Part shown: piece by piece, positions 1-11,685 of the stretch
Position numbering within the stretch: the first letter of the stretch is position 1
Layout of the letters: every line of letters starts with the position of its first letter
Assembly (NCBI GenBank): GCA_018340805.1
Contig: JACMZG010001914.1
Coordinates: forward strand, 29,065,978 to 29,129,977
Source of the DNA: Microvelia longipes
Lineage: Eukaryota; Arthropoda; Insecta; Hemiptera; Veliidae
DNA: 64,000 nucleotides
Reading direction: 5' to 3'
The notes under the pieces: model-generated
The model's input: only the letters and a program-made list of their open reading frames with translations
Database searches by the model: none
Told to the model about the DNA's origin: nothing
Program-made: the position numbers and the translations under genes

Positions 1-1501
1 CCAAGATATCACTTGTAATTCCATCCGACCCTGGAGTCTTACTGCTATCAATTTGTAAAATGACATCTTTCACCTCCTGTTCAGTAAATGGTACATCATC
101 CTGGGTGTTAATATCGCTTTCCATCTCATCCCTCCAAGCTTTCTGCTGTATAGTATCAGTTAAGGCTTCATCATTGGGTACAAAGTTTGATAAAAGATAA
201 TCCAAAGTTTCTTGAACCGATGAGGTGAACGATCCATCCATTTTCTTCACTGTACTCAATGCAATTGGAGGCTTTAATTTTCCAGATGCTAGCTTGTATA
301 TATAACCCCAAGGATTGTCCTTCGTAGTAGCATTGCAGGATTCCTTCCATGAAGTCAATTTTGCCTCTTTAAGTTTGTTGACATAAGTTGTTTTTGCGGA
401 ACGGTATATTTCATACCTTTGGGATCTTAATTCAGGGCTTCTGTAAGTTCGCTGGTATTTTCTACGCTTTTTATTTACATCGCGTCTCAAAGCTGTCAAT
501 TCTGATGTCCACCACGGTACAGATTTTCGACCTAAATTTTTTATTCGTGTCAATTAAATCTAGTGAGTCATCACATGCTTTAATAACCGCCTCCATGAAT
601 TGTTTAGTAAACGTGTTGATGTCAGTCCTGGCATCATTAACCACAGCTTCCAAACTTTGATCAAGATCTTCTCTTTCGACCGTGTAGCCATACTCAGTTT
701 CAATTAGATCTAAAAATCTGTTCTGCAATGCGAGAGTTAACGAATTTTCATTCATACTTTTAGAGCAGTATTTCCTAAACGATGATTGAATTGAGGTTTT
801 AAAGGATACTAGATGAATATCGAAACGGATGAAGTTATGACCTGATAGACTCTCTTCTGCCTCGACTACCCAAGATGAAATCCAAGGCAAAAGTTGCTGA
901 GAAGCTAAAGTCAAGTCAATGTTTGAGCTACCTCTTGCACTATTAAAAGTCGGTGTAGCTGATGGTTCATTAATTAGATAAAGACTATTAGATGCCATAA
1001 AGAGCTCAAGTTCTAAGCCTCTTTCGTCTGTCCTTTTGTCGTACCAACTTGCTGAATGACTATTACTGTCAATGGCTATCACAACTTTTTACCAGATTGT
1101 ACAATTTTGTCTATGGCAGTCTGTAACTTAGCTAGGTCCACTTTAATATCTCTTGTAATGTCGAAGTAACCACTAATAAAGTATACCGTTTCATTTACAG
1201 AGGTGTTGACTTGTATGATAACTAAATCTTCCCAGCTGTGATCCGATAACATAACCACGTCCAAGTTTTGATTTGTAACTACTATGGCTGCTCTTGGTCT
1301 GCCATTTCCTGCCTGGTAAATTCGTTTGTTATAACCAAATCCAGCTACCACATTTTTTATTACATGTGGTTCCTGGATTAAAAGTATGTCTATTTGATCT
1401 TCTTTGATTTTTTGAAGTGTTTGTGTTGTTGCTTTTTTCCCTTTGTCTAGATTTAACTGAAGGCACTTTACTATTTTATTTCTGTCATCGATGTCCATCA
1501 T
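1..1501 (-). pseudogene. R1-like non-LTR retrotransposon ORF2 (endonuclease, start of RT), partial and broken
   Basis: ORF2 of a LINE-type element, supplying nicking endonuclease and reverse transcriptase. It starts at the ATG at 1501-1499, which overlaps the ORF1 stop (ATGA). The first about 140 residues are an apurinic-type endonuclease N-terminus (NLDKGK, then LLIQEPHV with the catalytic Glu). The frame shifts near 1080; the next part carries the endonuclease motifs IAIDSNSHSASW and GSSNIDLTL and ends in a stop at 471. Before that stop a second shift near 530-545 leads into a third frame that stays open to the left edge, with SVPWWTSEL and the pre-RT motif TPGSDGI. The RT core and 3' end lie outside the window. 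The R1-like assignment rests on the endonuclease style and the zinc-knuckle ORF1; a Jockey or I relative is possible. The two shifts may be decay or sequencing indels. Confidence 0.8.
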
Positions 1502-2526
1502 GTTTCAATGTTACTGAATTTTCTCTCCCACAATTGTTGAAATAGTGGACAACATCTTTCAAACGCTGAGTGATTCACATTTAATCTTTTATTCTTGTTT
1601 TTCTCGTTTTGTCTAATACAATTGATACATTTTTTCTCCGTCTTGTCTGATGTACAGTTTATTAGTTCGTGTTGACCGGCACACCTTGGGCAGGCGTATT
1701 CTTCCTGACAATTTTTGGCTGAATGGTTGTCGTAAGTATTGCACCTATAGCATCTCTTTAAATATACATGGTCCACGCATTTGCACATATTCCATCCTAG
1801 TTTAATTTTACCTTTCAACAGTAATTTCCGCGTAAATACTCCAACTTCAATCACCATATTTCTGATTTTACGTTTTTCGTTAACTAAAAATTTCACTATT
1901 TTAATATTATCCTTCTCTTTTTCAAATTCTGGATTATGAGCCAATAGTGTATTTGTAAAATTATTTTCGTTTATATCATCCGGTATGTCATATACTAAAA
2001 CCCTGGGTTGCATTTTCTTGCTCTCGTGAACTATTAATTTTTTGCCACACTTTTCAATTAAATTAGACTTGAGTTTCTCGCAATCTTCTTTACTTTCTAA
2101 TTCAACAATCACAGCACCGGTTTTAGTGGATCCGAAATTTGTAACTCCAATTTGCAGGTCACATGGATTGACACTTTTTTTCACTAACTCTGATACAGTC
2201 GTTGACTCTAACTTTTCCTTTGAATCTATAACTAGTTTGTGACATCCGTTCCGTTTGGATTTTGCCACTACATCCGAGAACAATGGAGAGCCACCTTGAC
2301 TAGATGGAATTAATGACTGCACTGATTTTAAAACTTTTAGTTCTCCATCTCTGTGAGATAGTTCTTGGTTAAGTTTTAAAAATACCCTCCGTAAATCACT
2401 AATAGAGTTAAATACAGCTAATTTATTTTCCTTTTTTAAATGGCTAGTCTCTTTAACAATTTGTGTGATAGTGGCTAATGCATTTTCCAGAACAATATCT
2501 GGAGGCTCTGATAAAATTATTTCCAT
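1498..2526 (-). CDS. R1-like non-LTR retrotransposon ORF1 (gag-like, zinc knuckles)
   Basis: A 342-residue ORF1 protein, expected to bind element RNA and form the ribonucleoprotein. The N-terminal third is charged and helical with no recognised domain. Residues from about 150 resemble the RNA-recognition-like middle region of insect ORF1 proteins. The C-terminus has clustered cysteine/histidine knuckles: CYRCNTYDNHSAKNC (spacing CX2CX5HX4C), CPRCAGQHELINC (CX2CX3HX4C) and a CINC half-knuckle. The ORF is intact, unlike ORF2, and its TGA overlaps the ORF2 ATG, which suggests coupled or reinitiated translation. The start was taken at the first ATG after the AT-rich leader. Confidence 0.75.
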   Translation of the reverse strand: MEIILSEPPDIVLENALATITQIVKETSHLKKENKLAVFNSISDLRRVFLKLNQELSHRDGELKVLKSVQSLIPSSQGGSPLFSDVVAKSKRNGCHKLVIDSKEKLESTTVSELVKKSVNPCDLQIGVTNFGSTKTGAVIVELESKEDCEKLKSNLIEKCGKKLIVHESKKMQPRVLVYDIPDDINENNFTNTLLAHNPEFEKEKDNIKIVKFLVNEKRKIRNMVIEVGVFTRKLLLKGKIKLGWNMCKCVDHVYLKRCYRCNTYDNHSAKNCQEEYACPRCAGQHELINCTSDKTEKKCINCIRQNEKNKNKRLNVNHSAFERCCPLFQQLWERKFSNIET

Positions 2527-2790
2527 TATAATTAGATTAAAAAGTTAATTTGTTTTACTAAAACTAATCTTCAAAGTATTTTGTTTTATTGATATGTAAA
2601 GATGATAGGATATGTATAAACACAGCTCGGAGAGCAAAAGAATAGAGAGGGAGTAATAAGGTGGATCCCACTAGCTGAGTGTCCTTGAAACTACCAATGA
2701 GAGGCCTTCGCGGTAACTACGCACGGTTGCCGGCTTGCACACCGATGGTCCAAAACCTCGTGTGAATTTAATAAAATTTTTTTTTTTAAA
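2527..2790 (-). other. probable 5' UTR of the non-LTR element
   Basis: Sequence just upstream of ORF1 on the minus strand. The stretch 2660-2760 is clearly richer in GC than its surroundings and ends at a T-run near 2775, which makes it a reasonable 5' limit for the element. No target duplication can be checked because the 3' end is missing. Confidence 0.35.
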
Positions 2791-4909
2791 AGAACGCTAG
2801 TTAATTAAACTGTCATTATTAATTTGTTTTTGCACTATTTACTTCGAAACTTTGCCAGCTAATGCACAACAATTTATTAAATCCAATAGACTAAAATTAA
2901 GTACATAATTAACACTTTAAACACACAAAAATTAATTTTGCAACGGAGCCGATGTGAACTCAACCACTCCTACACTATTTGTATTCTAAACGAGGAAAAT
3001 TAATTTAACGAGGAAAAGATAAAATTAATTTCCTTTTATACAATTCAAGAAAAGAATTAAAAAATTAATTTGTGCTTCAACTATCTCTGCCATTTGAACT
3101 TATTTCTAAATAATTGTCTTCTATTGAGTTATTTTCTTCTGGTTGTCTTAAAATACTTTTAACCATAAAAACCGTGTTAGAGAACCTAAAAATGAAAATG
3201 TTATTTATTTAGGTTTAAATATTTACACTGTGTGATTTGAAGGTTTCTATTTTGCAGCAATTGAAGCCGCTCCTTTTTACCCCACTCGAGGAAACCCCGG
3301 CAAAATAAACCTTATATATTTAATCACGCCAAATAAATATTTGTATTGAGGTTCCCTTCTTTTGAATAAAAACGTCTTAGAATAGTTATAAGATGAAAAA
3401 ATATTTTTTTGTACGTATGAAAAAGAAAATAAATTCTGGTAAAAAAGGGAAATGAAAAAAGTGCGGGAAATGTTAAAGTGCGGGAAATATGAAAAAAGAG
3501 TGGAAATCATTGTATGTTTGGCTCACAATGTGCTACGTATGAAATTTTCTTAGATAGCAAAGAAGCATTTTTTTTATTCATTTTATACTTTTTATTTTCT
3601 CTTTTCAAGGGAAAGAGCATTAATGGTCCTTTTTACATCGTATGATAAAAATACATAAATAAACGGAAAAAATAAAAATCTACTGTTTTTATACTTTTAA
3701 AAGCAAATAGCTCTAAAACATAAAAAAAGTAAAAATGAAATTCTCATACCTTCATTTCCAAAATAAAAAAAATAAATAAATAAAATCCAAAATATACCAG
3801 TTATGCATGACTTTCATTTTTCAAAGAGTTTGAGGTTAAAATGTTTTGCGTAAAAACATTGGAGAATAGATTTTTTTATTTGCTTGAAAGATAAAATAAA
3901 TATATATGAAAAAATTTAACTTAATATCCTTAAACCCTCTTCTGTTTATAGTTATTGCACATTTGAAAAAAAGAGTGCACATTATGACTATATTTTTATT
4001 ATTGTTACTATTGTGCTTTTTTACATCACAATGGATACTGTGTTCTTCAGACTATGATTGAAATTGCCAGCGGATTTTACCAATATTGTTCACATTTACT
4101 ATATTTTGAGTATTGTATTCTTTTATAGATTCATATTTATATTATATATAAATATACATAATATGTAGATAAATTTATGAATTTATGTGTATATTTAATA
4201 TGCATCTTTAATTACAGCTTAGACGTCGAAACTGATGCATATAGTAATGTTTAACCTGATAATAGTAATGTCTCTAAATAATCTGTTATATAACTCTACA
4301 AAGATAATATATAATACATTTAATTGTACGTTAAAGCAGCTTTTATTACTATTATTATTAACAGGGTTTATTTAAAATTCGTAGAAACATTTGACATTCG
4401 TCTTTATAGTTTGTTGTATTGAATATTTAGCTTATTTTGTCATATTTTTACTTATAAAATAATAAATGATAAAAGAATAATTTTACAATAGACTTTAATG
4501 CTTTTATAATAAATAACTTAAAAACTTACTTACTTATTTTGTTATTCTATTATAACAACATACATAAAAGTAAACAAGAAGTAAGTATTTGTTTTAATAT
4601 AGCTTTTGCATTTGATTGTTTGTTATTCCTATAACAAAAAGAAAAGTAACCCTGGTGTATTTTTTTTATTTTGCTTATGTATTTATTAATTCTCCTAACA
4701 ACAGCCATAAATGAAACCTCAAAAATCTACGATAAATATATACATATATTTATATAAAGATATTTTGTATATTTTGCTTCTGTTAAAGAAAGCCGCAAAG
4801 GTTAGTTGGCAGCACTTAGTAAATAAATAAAAAAAATTTTTGCATATTTACCTCAACAGGTATAAGATTAATCCTTACAAGGTAAATAAATTAAGTAACT
4901 ATTTATTAT
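2791..4909. other. AT-rich intergenic, no gene seen
   Basis: Low-complexity AT-rich DNA with short A and T runs. Short ORFs such as 3277-3510 (minus) are phenylalanine/tyrosine-rich translations of AT-rich DNA and carry no motif. Confidence 0.6.
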
Positions 4910-4984
4910 TTGTTTTGTAAATAGTAGCAAATAGAATAGTTTTTGGAAATAAAACTATTCTATTTGCTACTATTTACAAAACAA
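4910..4984. repeat. perfect 34-bp hairpin with 7-nt loop
   Basis: Left arm 4910-4943 and right arm 4951-4984 are exact reverse complements around the loop TGGAAAT. No ORF lies inside. Confidence 0.9.
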
Positions 4985-4990
4985 TAGTAT

Positions 4991-5035
4991 CCTAACTCTG
5001 GTCCCCCTTTAGCTCAAAGGGGGACCAGAGTTAGG
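4991..5035. repeat. perfect 20-bp hairpin with 5-nt loop
   Basis: Left arm 4991-5010 (starts CCTAACTCTGG) and right arm 5016-5035 are exact reverse complements around AGCTC. It begins 6 bp after the preceding hairpin. The arms have a different sequence and are GC-richer. Confidence 0.9.
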
Positions 5036-7385
5036 GAAATTCTTTAAAATGAAGATATTAAAATTTTATACGACTAAATTAAAACATCCTAGAAATGTGA
5101 GCATTTAAAAATTATTGTTACGTATTTTAGAATTGAAGTAAAATTCTGTTAAAGAAGTAAAGTACTCAAAAAACAAATAAATGCTATTTTCTTTGAAGTA
5201 TTTATGAAGTAAATATATTTATTTAACTTTTTAAAGTCAACTATAAAAAGGAGAAAACGCAACTTGAGCTAAAAGTTAAAAAGGTTATTTTCAAGCAAAA
5301 AATAATAAAATTAATTTACAAATAAGGGACTTTAGAAGGGTTTGAGGATGAAGGAATAGTCCATTAAGTAAGTGGAAAAGTTTTTTTCTGGTTTAAGTTT
5401 TCAGTTCACGTTAAGTTGAAGTAAAGGCCGAGAAAACTTTACTTAAAAGATTTGGGGGGGGGGGGTTAAAGTGAGATGTGGGAAACGCTGTTCAAATATA
5501 GTTAGCTAAACTGCCTTGTGTATATAAAACTTGTAACATGTAAGTTGTGATGTAACCTTCTTTTATTTTCTTATAGAAAAGATTTTCTAAGTAATTTATA
5601 AAAAATAATATGCCTTTTTATTGGTGGTTGCTGCTGTTGAGAGTCATAGATTTAAAGATGTCATTTCGTCACTATGTCATCATTTCTATAAAAATTATCT
5701 ATATCTCACATCTATGGCCAAGTTAAATCAATCTTCTTCATTTCACCGCAATGAAGATGAAGGTTCAAGGCAATTGTAACCAATATTAGGTTACAATTAC
5801 CAAGGCATAAATTTAGCTATAGAGATAGGCTATAACCTCTAGTATTTATCTCTATGGATTCAGCTACAAAACCTTACGTCCCTGGTCAATTGTATACTAT
5901 AAAATTATTATCATATTTTTCCCAGTCATCATGATGCAAGGATTTTGAATAAAGGGGATGACGCACTATGGAACTTTTCTGACCCCATGGAAGTTGTAAG
6001 AGACAGAGAAATAGGAGCAAACTTACCTTACCCATGGTTATAATGAAAAAAAGGCGCCAAACGCAGGTTATATAGCAAGGTTGTCGAGTTTGCTTCTCAA
6101 CGTTTTTCTGTGCTTCTCGTGATTGTTACATTTGTGGTGCTTATTAAGTCATTTGTGCTTATTAATTTTAAATTTTGGACTATACTTAGCCACTTCAGTA
6201 AGTGATAATTTAAGCGTATTTATTACCTTCTCAAGCAAAAAACAATGGTAAACCATTGAAAGGTAAGTGTGCCTCTAAAATTTAAGACCTGTGATGTTAT
6301 AAGAATTGTAAGCACGCGCAGATTGTACCAAGCATGTGCAGTTGGTTTTTGATGTGTGTTTCGTGTTGAATTCTCTTTATTTTTTTGTTTTCGATGGGGT
6401 CGCTTTTTTGTATGGCAAATCGATTTAGTGCGTCATCTTCTTTATTTAAGATCCTTGTCGTGATGGGAATGTTTATACGTATATTGGGTAAATCCAAGCC
6501 CAAGTTTTAACTATTTTTTTTTTGCCTGGATTAACCACTTCGACAGCTTAGTCCTTAGCGGTTGAGAACTACTTGAACACAATAATTTTCCTATATATTA
6601 ACGGTATAAATTAGGAAAAGTAAAAATCTAACGATGATTGACGCATTCTGTAAATTTTACCAATAAGTCAAATTTAGTACGATTTAAATAAACTTTGGGA
6701 CGCAGTTAAGACAGTAAAATAGCCGTTCTCCGTGATCAATTTCTATGTTACGTCAAACATTCAATAGGATAACATTATCATGTTAAAGGTAAGGAAGAAA
6801 TAATTTTTACTTAAAATTTTATGTTAATAGCTTAAACATAAGTTTACTTTTATTGCATGTGTTGGTAATAAAGATATATATTTATGTATACAGAGTATAT
6901 TCATATGTTGTTAATAATATTAATAAAAGTAGTGCACCTAATTACACCGATAATTGAGTTTTTGATGCAACACATGGAGAAAATACATTTAATTTTTATT
7001 ATTAATTGTTTCAATCCAAGGCCTTGTTCAATTTCAAAACAATAATTAAAATAAAAAATGAATGATTAACAAGGCAGGTGATAGGACTCATGCTGGTTGC
7101 TTATTTTGTTCATTGCTATTATTTTGACCCACAGGCCCACATTCCTCGTGACCTTGCATACTCAAGTATGTTGGTATTTTACAGCCTTACATACTTTAAT
7201 ATCTTAAATAACATAAGTACACTTTCCTTTGACAATTATGGTATTATATTTCATGTTGAGGTAGGGTGTGAAACAAGTACAAGTTGTTTTATAAAGTTTG
7301 TGTAAAGGATACATCAGTATTATATAATTAAGTAGAGTCGATTAAGTAACAGACATGAAATACGGGTTATAAAAACAAGAAAATT
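5036..7385. other. AT-rich intergenic; one unassigned minus-strand ORF
   Basis: No gene is supported. A 68-codon minus-strand ORF at 6297-6503 has mixed composition (charged and polar residues, two Cys) but matches nothing I recognise. A short dispersed-repeat end (TTTTCCTATATATTAACGG) at 6587-6605 resembles the end of the repeat at 7386-8255. A G-run lies near 5454-5465. Confidence 0.5.
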
Positions 7386-8255
7386 TATATATATGCCAGA
7401 AAAAAATTGGGTACGGGGTACCTCGGAACTTTTCCTTATTACATCGGATTCGCTACGCTCATCCTCCCTGCTTCGGACTCGCTTTACTCGTCCTCAAAAT
7501 ATACAAGCCGTTTAATTTATAGTGCAACACACTTTTGGACTCGTTTTGCTCGTCCTCAAATAGTAAGTACATTCGTTTAGTTTCCAGCAGTGACCCATTC
7601 ACTGACCATGCTTGATGCTGTTAAACTATTATAATTCACCAAAAATCATGGATATACTTGTTGTATTGAAACAAAACTTAGTGTACTTATTTTCTACGAA
7701 AGGGTATACTTTTATTTTATTATATACTTATTTTACTACATACTACATATTTTATTACATACTTATTTTATTGTATACTTGTACTAAATTTCGTATCAAT
7801 GTATTATTTTTTGATTTTTAACAATTTTTAAAAAAAACTTTTATAAGTCATTCTATACAAAATTAACTAATCCTGATAATGAGATGAAACTTGGCACATA
7901 TGTTAGTCTTTACATGGCTAGAGGCGTGCCAAATTCAATCATTTTTCTGCGTTTTATGACTTTTCGAAATTTGTTGAGTCATTATTGAGGGTTAATGACG
8001 TCATAAAAAAGTTCAGAATAGCACAACTACAACGTTACTCTGATTTTCGTACAAAGTTTCAACTCTCTAGCATAAATACACTGGGAGCTACGATGATAAC
8101 ACACACGCATACAGACACACAACTTTGCGAAAACCACTCAGGAGGCCTTAAAAACATCTGAAACGGATAATTCCGGTGACATCCCGGTTTCAGAATTTTT
8201 TGAAAACACAATATTTTTCCTATATACCTACGGTATAAATGAGGAAAAGTAATAA
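7386..8255 (+). repeat. dispersed repeat family A, copy 1
   Basis: This block is found again in reverse at 25716-26510, and more diverged at 31815-32475. Shared landmarks in order: GGGTACGGGGTACCTCGGAA, two copies of a CGGACTCGCTTCGCTCGTCC-like imperfect palindrome, a stretch with AGATGAAACTTGGCAC, AACTCTCTAGCAT, a short (AC)n, and AAACCACTCAGGAGGCC. It ends TATACCTACGGTATAAATGA then GGAAAAG. No coding potential, so a non-autonomous element is likely. Class is undetermined. Confidence 0.75.
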
Positions 8256-11200
8256 TTATTCGTGATTATATAAATTTTATTTATTATTTTTTTCCGAATG
8301 GATCTTGGGATATCAATCTCTTTTCATTATTTTAATTGATAATGTTTACTCTGTTAACTTAACTACGGCCACTGTGATTATCAAAATCACAGCAAATGTG
8401 GAATACAAATTACACAGGCCAGGCGATTGTTGGTACCAGCGTCGTTGGCAAAAAAAAATTCTAAAAGTACCAAAAATTAGAAAACACTTGGACTCATCAG
8501 AGTTGATTCTACATGCATTTCTGCTGAGCAGCAGCTCAAACTTGAACTCGTCCGAGAGTTCAGTCTCGAAGACTAGTTGAGATCATTGTTTATACTTTAC
8601 CTATTATAACCTACAAACAAGGCTATAGTCTCTGTATTGAACCAATACATCTATTTATTTAATAATACCGATTTTTTGTAATAAACATATGCAATCAGTG
8701 GTTAGAAGACCAGCCAAAAAAAAGTAAAATAAAGTGACCCTAAACAAAGATGAACCCAGGGGCCCACAAACTTAAATCTAAGTTTGATCCCAGTGAGTTT
8801 GGTAACGATTGTGATGTTATTTCAATCTTGGTAAATCACCACTCTTAATCTACTAAATTTGCTAAGATACTTCTCTAAAAAGTTCAAGTAATTTATTATC
8901 TTACATGTTTTAACTTAGTCGGTTGCTTTTGTATATAGTTAGACATAAATGTCAATACTTAATAACTAATAATTACTTTATGATTTAAGTACAACATTTG
9001 ATTAAGTTTCATGTATGGTAGTGTAGTAAAAGTAATTAACAACTTTCCTTGACTTAGTTGAATAATTGATCAAGTAGTTTGTAAACAACTAATTTTTTTA
9101 ACATATTTAACTGAATAATACAACAACAATTATGATTGTTACAAGTATTATGTTTAAATAGTTTTAGTGGCTTGAGAGGCTTGATAGAGAAAATATCCAA
9201 GATCGCACTCAGGCGGGAGTAGAGTAAACAACTTAAATATAAGTATTGTCAATGCTATGAGTTTGTTATCTCTTTCACTTAAGAACAATACACTTCTCTT
9301 AACACAATTGCCTTACCATTTTATTGCCCTATCATAAGCGTAGCGAGTTCCCTAAACTAACAAACCTGCAGCACAAATGCGCGCAGCGTATTTGTGTACA
9401 AAGAGTAAGAACATCTGTGTTTTTAAGTATGTACTGCCGGTAAGAGAAAAAAAAAATCTTGGCACTTAATGCAACATTTTTATTTTTAATTGCAACTATT
9501 ATTCATCTCTTTAATTGACCTCTGATCATCAAGTTCGTTATCTTATCTTGTTTATTTCATAATTGTACCGTAATTTTACCTATGTCACGTAACGTAACCT
9601 TATTTTTGTAACGCAAAAATTCATTTTTTTCTCCAACCACGGTTATAATTCTTATCAAAACCGAATCAAATTTAGAATAAGCAATTTTGAAACCTACAGT
9701 TGCAGGTTTCAAGATCATTAGAATTTTAAATGGATAATAAAATGTAAATTTCTAAGCATAAAATAAAAATAAAAAATTGGAATACGCTAGACTCATCAAT
9801 ATAATTTGTAAAGCATGTGTACAAAATTTCAACAAAGTAATTTACGGAGTAGTTTGGAGAATTTAAAAAAGATACAGCCAACACAACTTTAAATTTGATA
9901 AAGTTTAACTTCAATAGAGCCACTGTCACTAGTTTAAATAATAGTACAATTACCGAAGCATTTAAATTCAATTACATCTTCATTTAAATGTAATTTTAAT
10001 TTGTACACAACTAGTAAAAATACGAATATTTCGTCCAATATTTATCGAAATAGTTGGACATTATAGAACTCTTTGGAAAACCGGGACCTTTGTAACCTAT
10101 TTCCCTTGTGGATTAAAATATGAGCGATACGACATCATAAACCAGGATAGGAAAAGATATTCAAAAAACAAGACAAAAGTGATGAGAGAAAAAATTGGGA
10201 ACAAGTTGAATCCACTGGGAAATCAGCCAAACACCGCACAGCTGAATAAGAAGAGAGAATTTCCTTTTGAATTTTGGAATAATGGATTACAAAGAATAAA
10301 GAATGTAATCAGTCTCTCTGTAGAATATTTAATACTAGCGTCTAGATGAGGTTATCTTCGATTAAGTTTTCTTTTAATACATCTTAATCAGTTTTTCTCT
10401 GATGTCAGTTTAAGAATTTTTTAAAATATAGTTTAATTTTTTGCATAAAGAAGCTGTGCGCTGACATTACTGCGTTTAGGTTCTGCTTACGAAATTTCTG
10501 CTAACCTGGGAGGGGTTTTGTGTGTTGTACAAGGGTACTACTAAAGAATGTCCTTAATGTTTTGTAGGCACAGTTTTATCCTAAATTTATTGGGTAAGGG
10601 GGTTGGCATACAAAATCCGCTTATGCTAAAAAATTTATCTCAAGACCTATAGATCTCTTTGTGTTCTTGATTTTCCCAACTGTCATATCCATACACTATA
10701 TCTCTTTGCTTTAGCAATCCAAGATTATACTCGACTTAAGGAGTGCCCCCCGGGTCCGAGATAATTCTGCTCACTCCTTCTCCTAATGCTTTCTATCTTA
10801 AAAGAAGGACAATTATCGCCCCCAAGGGATGGGGACATTGGCTCATCGAGCCCATTAATTTTCGTAAGCCCTACCAATGCAAATAAAATTAACGGTCCAT
10901 AGCCTTCTTTTTCTTTTTATTTGGTGAGCAAATTGTCATGCAGCAAAGCAATTGCTAAGCAATTGTATTGTAGTTATTTGCATGTATTTCTGCTTCAACA
11001 AGATATGTAATACCTACTCATGCATGCTAACAAAAAAAATATTTAAAGAAACTATTTAAACATCCGACACTTTACGCAAATAACAATTGATTATTTAGTG
11101 TTAAAATGAAATTTTACACTAAAATTTTACTGTATAGTGTCGTTAATATTTATAAAATCTTAAGGAGTTGGATAAGAACAGTGGTTGACTGTTCCCAGGA

Positions 11201-11457
11201 ATTCTTCTTACATTTGATTAAAACATAAGAACAAAATGTCAAGAAGACATTGAATACACCCTATACGCAAATCTGCGTACAGAATAAAAAAAAAGTTTAT
11301 TTGATACTACTGAGTTTTGGAAATAATGTATGTAGTTGACACAATATAATTGTGCGTGAGACACTTAAGAATGTAATGAGCGGACTGCCACGCTACATCC
11401 AGGAACAGTTTTATAATTCGACATTGATGGCTTGACATAATTTCATGCCAAGCTGAT
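8256..11457. other. AT-rich intergenic, no supported gene
   Basis: Nothing recognised. An ORF at 8305-8580 and a 55-residue ORF at 10182-10349 have no motif. A GC-richer patch at 10740-10880 (CCCCCCGGG, then CCCCCAAGGGATGGGG) stands out and may be an old element fragment. A CG-containing patch lies at 9335-9400. Confidence 0.5.
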
Positions 11458-11685
11458 AGAATTTATAAGGTGATTCAATTTGATGGTTTTTATGAATGAA
11501 ATCAATTTTTTGACATGTTAGGTTATAGTCCGAAATTGACGTCATTGCAGGAATAAATAGTGAATTTTCATTGTTAACCACCTATACCGATTCCTGCAAT
11601 GACGTCACACGTTATTCATAAAAAAGTCAGGTTATAACCTCCGAATGCGTTTGGCTTGTTTACATCGAATTACCTTATAAATTTC
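11458..11685. mobile_element. MITE-like foldback element
   Basis: Imperfect terminal inverted repeats of about 100 bp. The left begins AGAATTTATAAGGTGATTC and the right ends as its near complement at 11666-11685. The inner part of the arms contains an exact inverted pair, GACGTCATTGCAGGAAT on the left and its complement on the right, around a roughly 30-bp centre. It has no ORF. Target duplication was not resolved. Confidence 0.7.

Noticed and set aside
7612..7821. Hydrophobic 69-codon ORF as a membrane protein
   Set aside because: AT-rich repeated phrases (ATACTTATTTTAC) generate the hydrophobicity and it lies inside a dispersed repeat.
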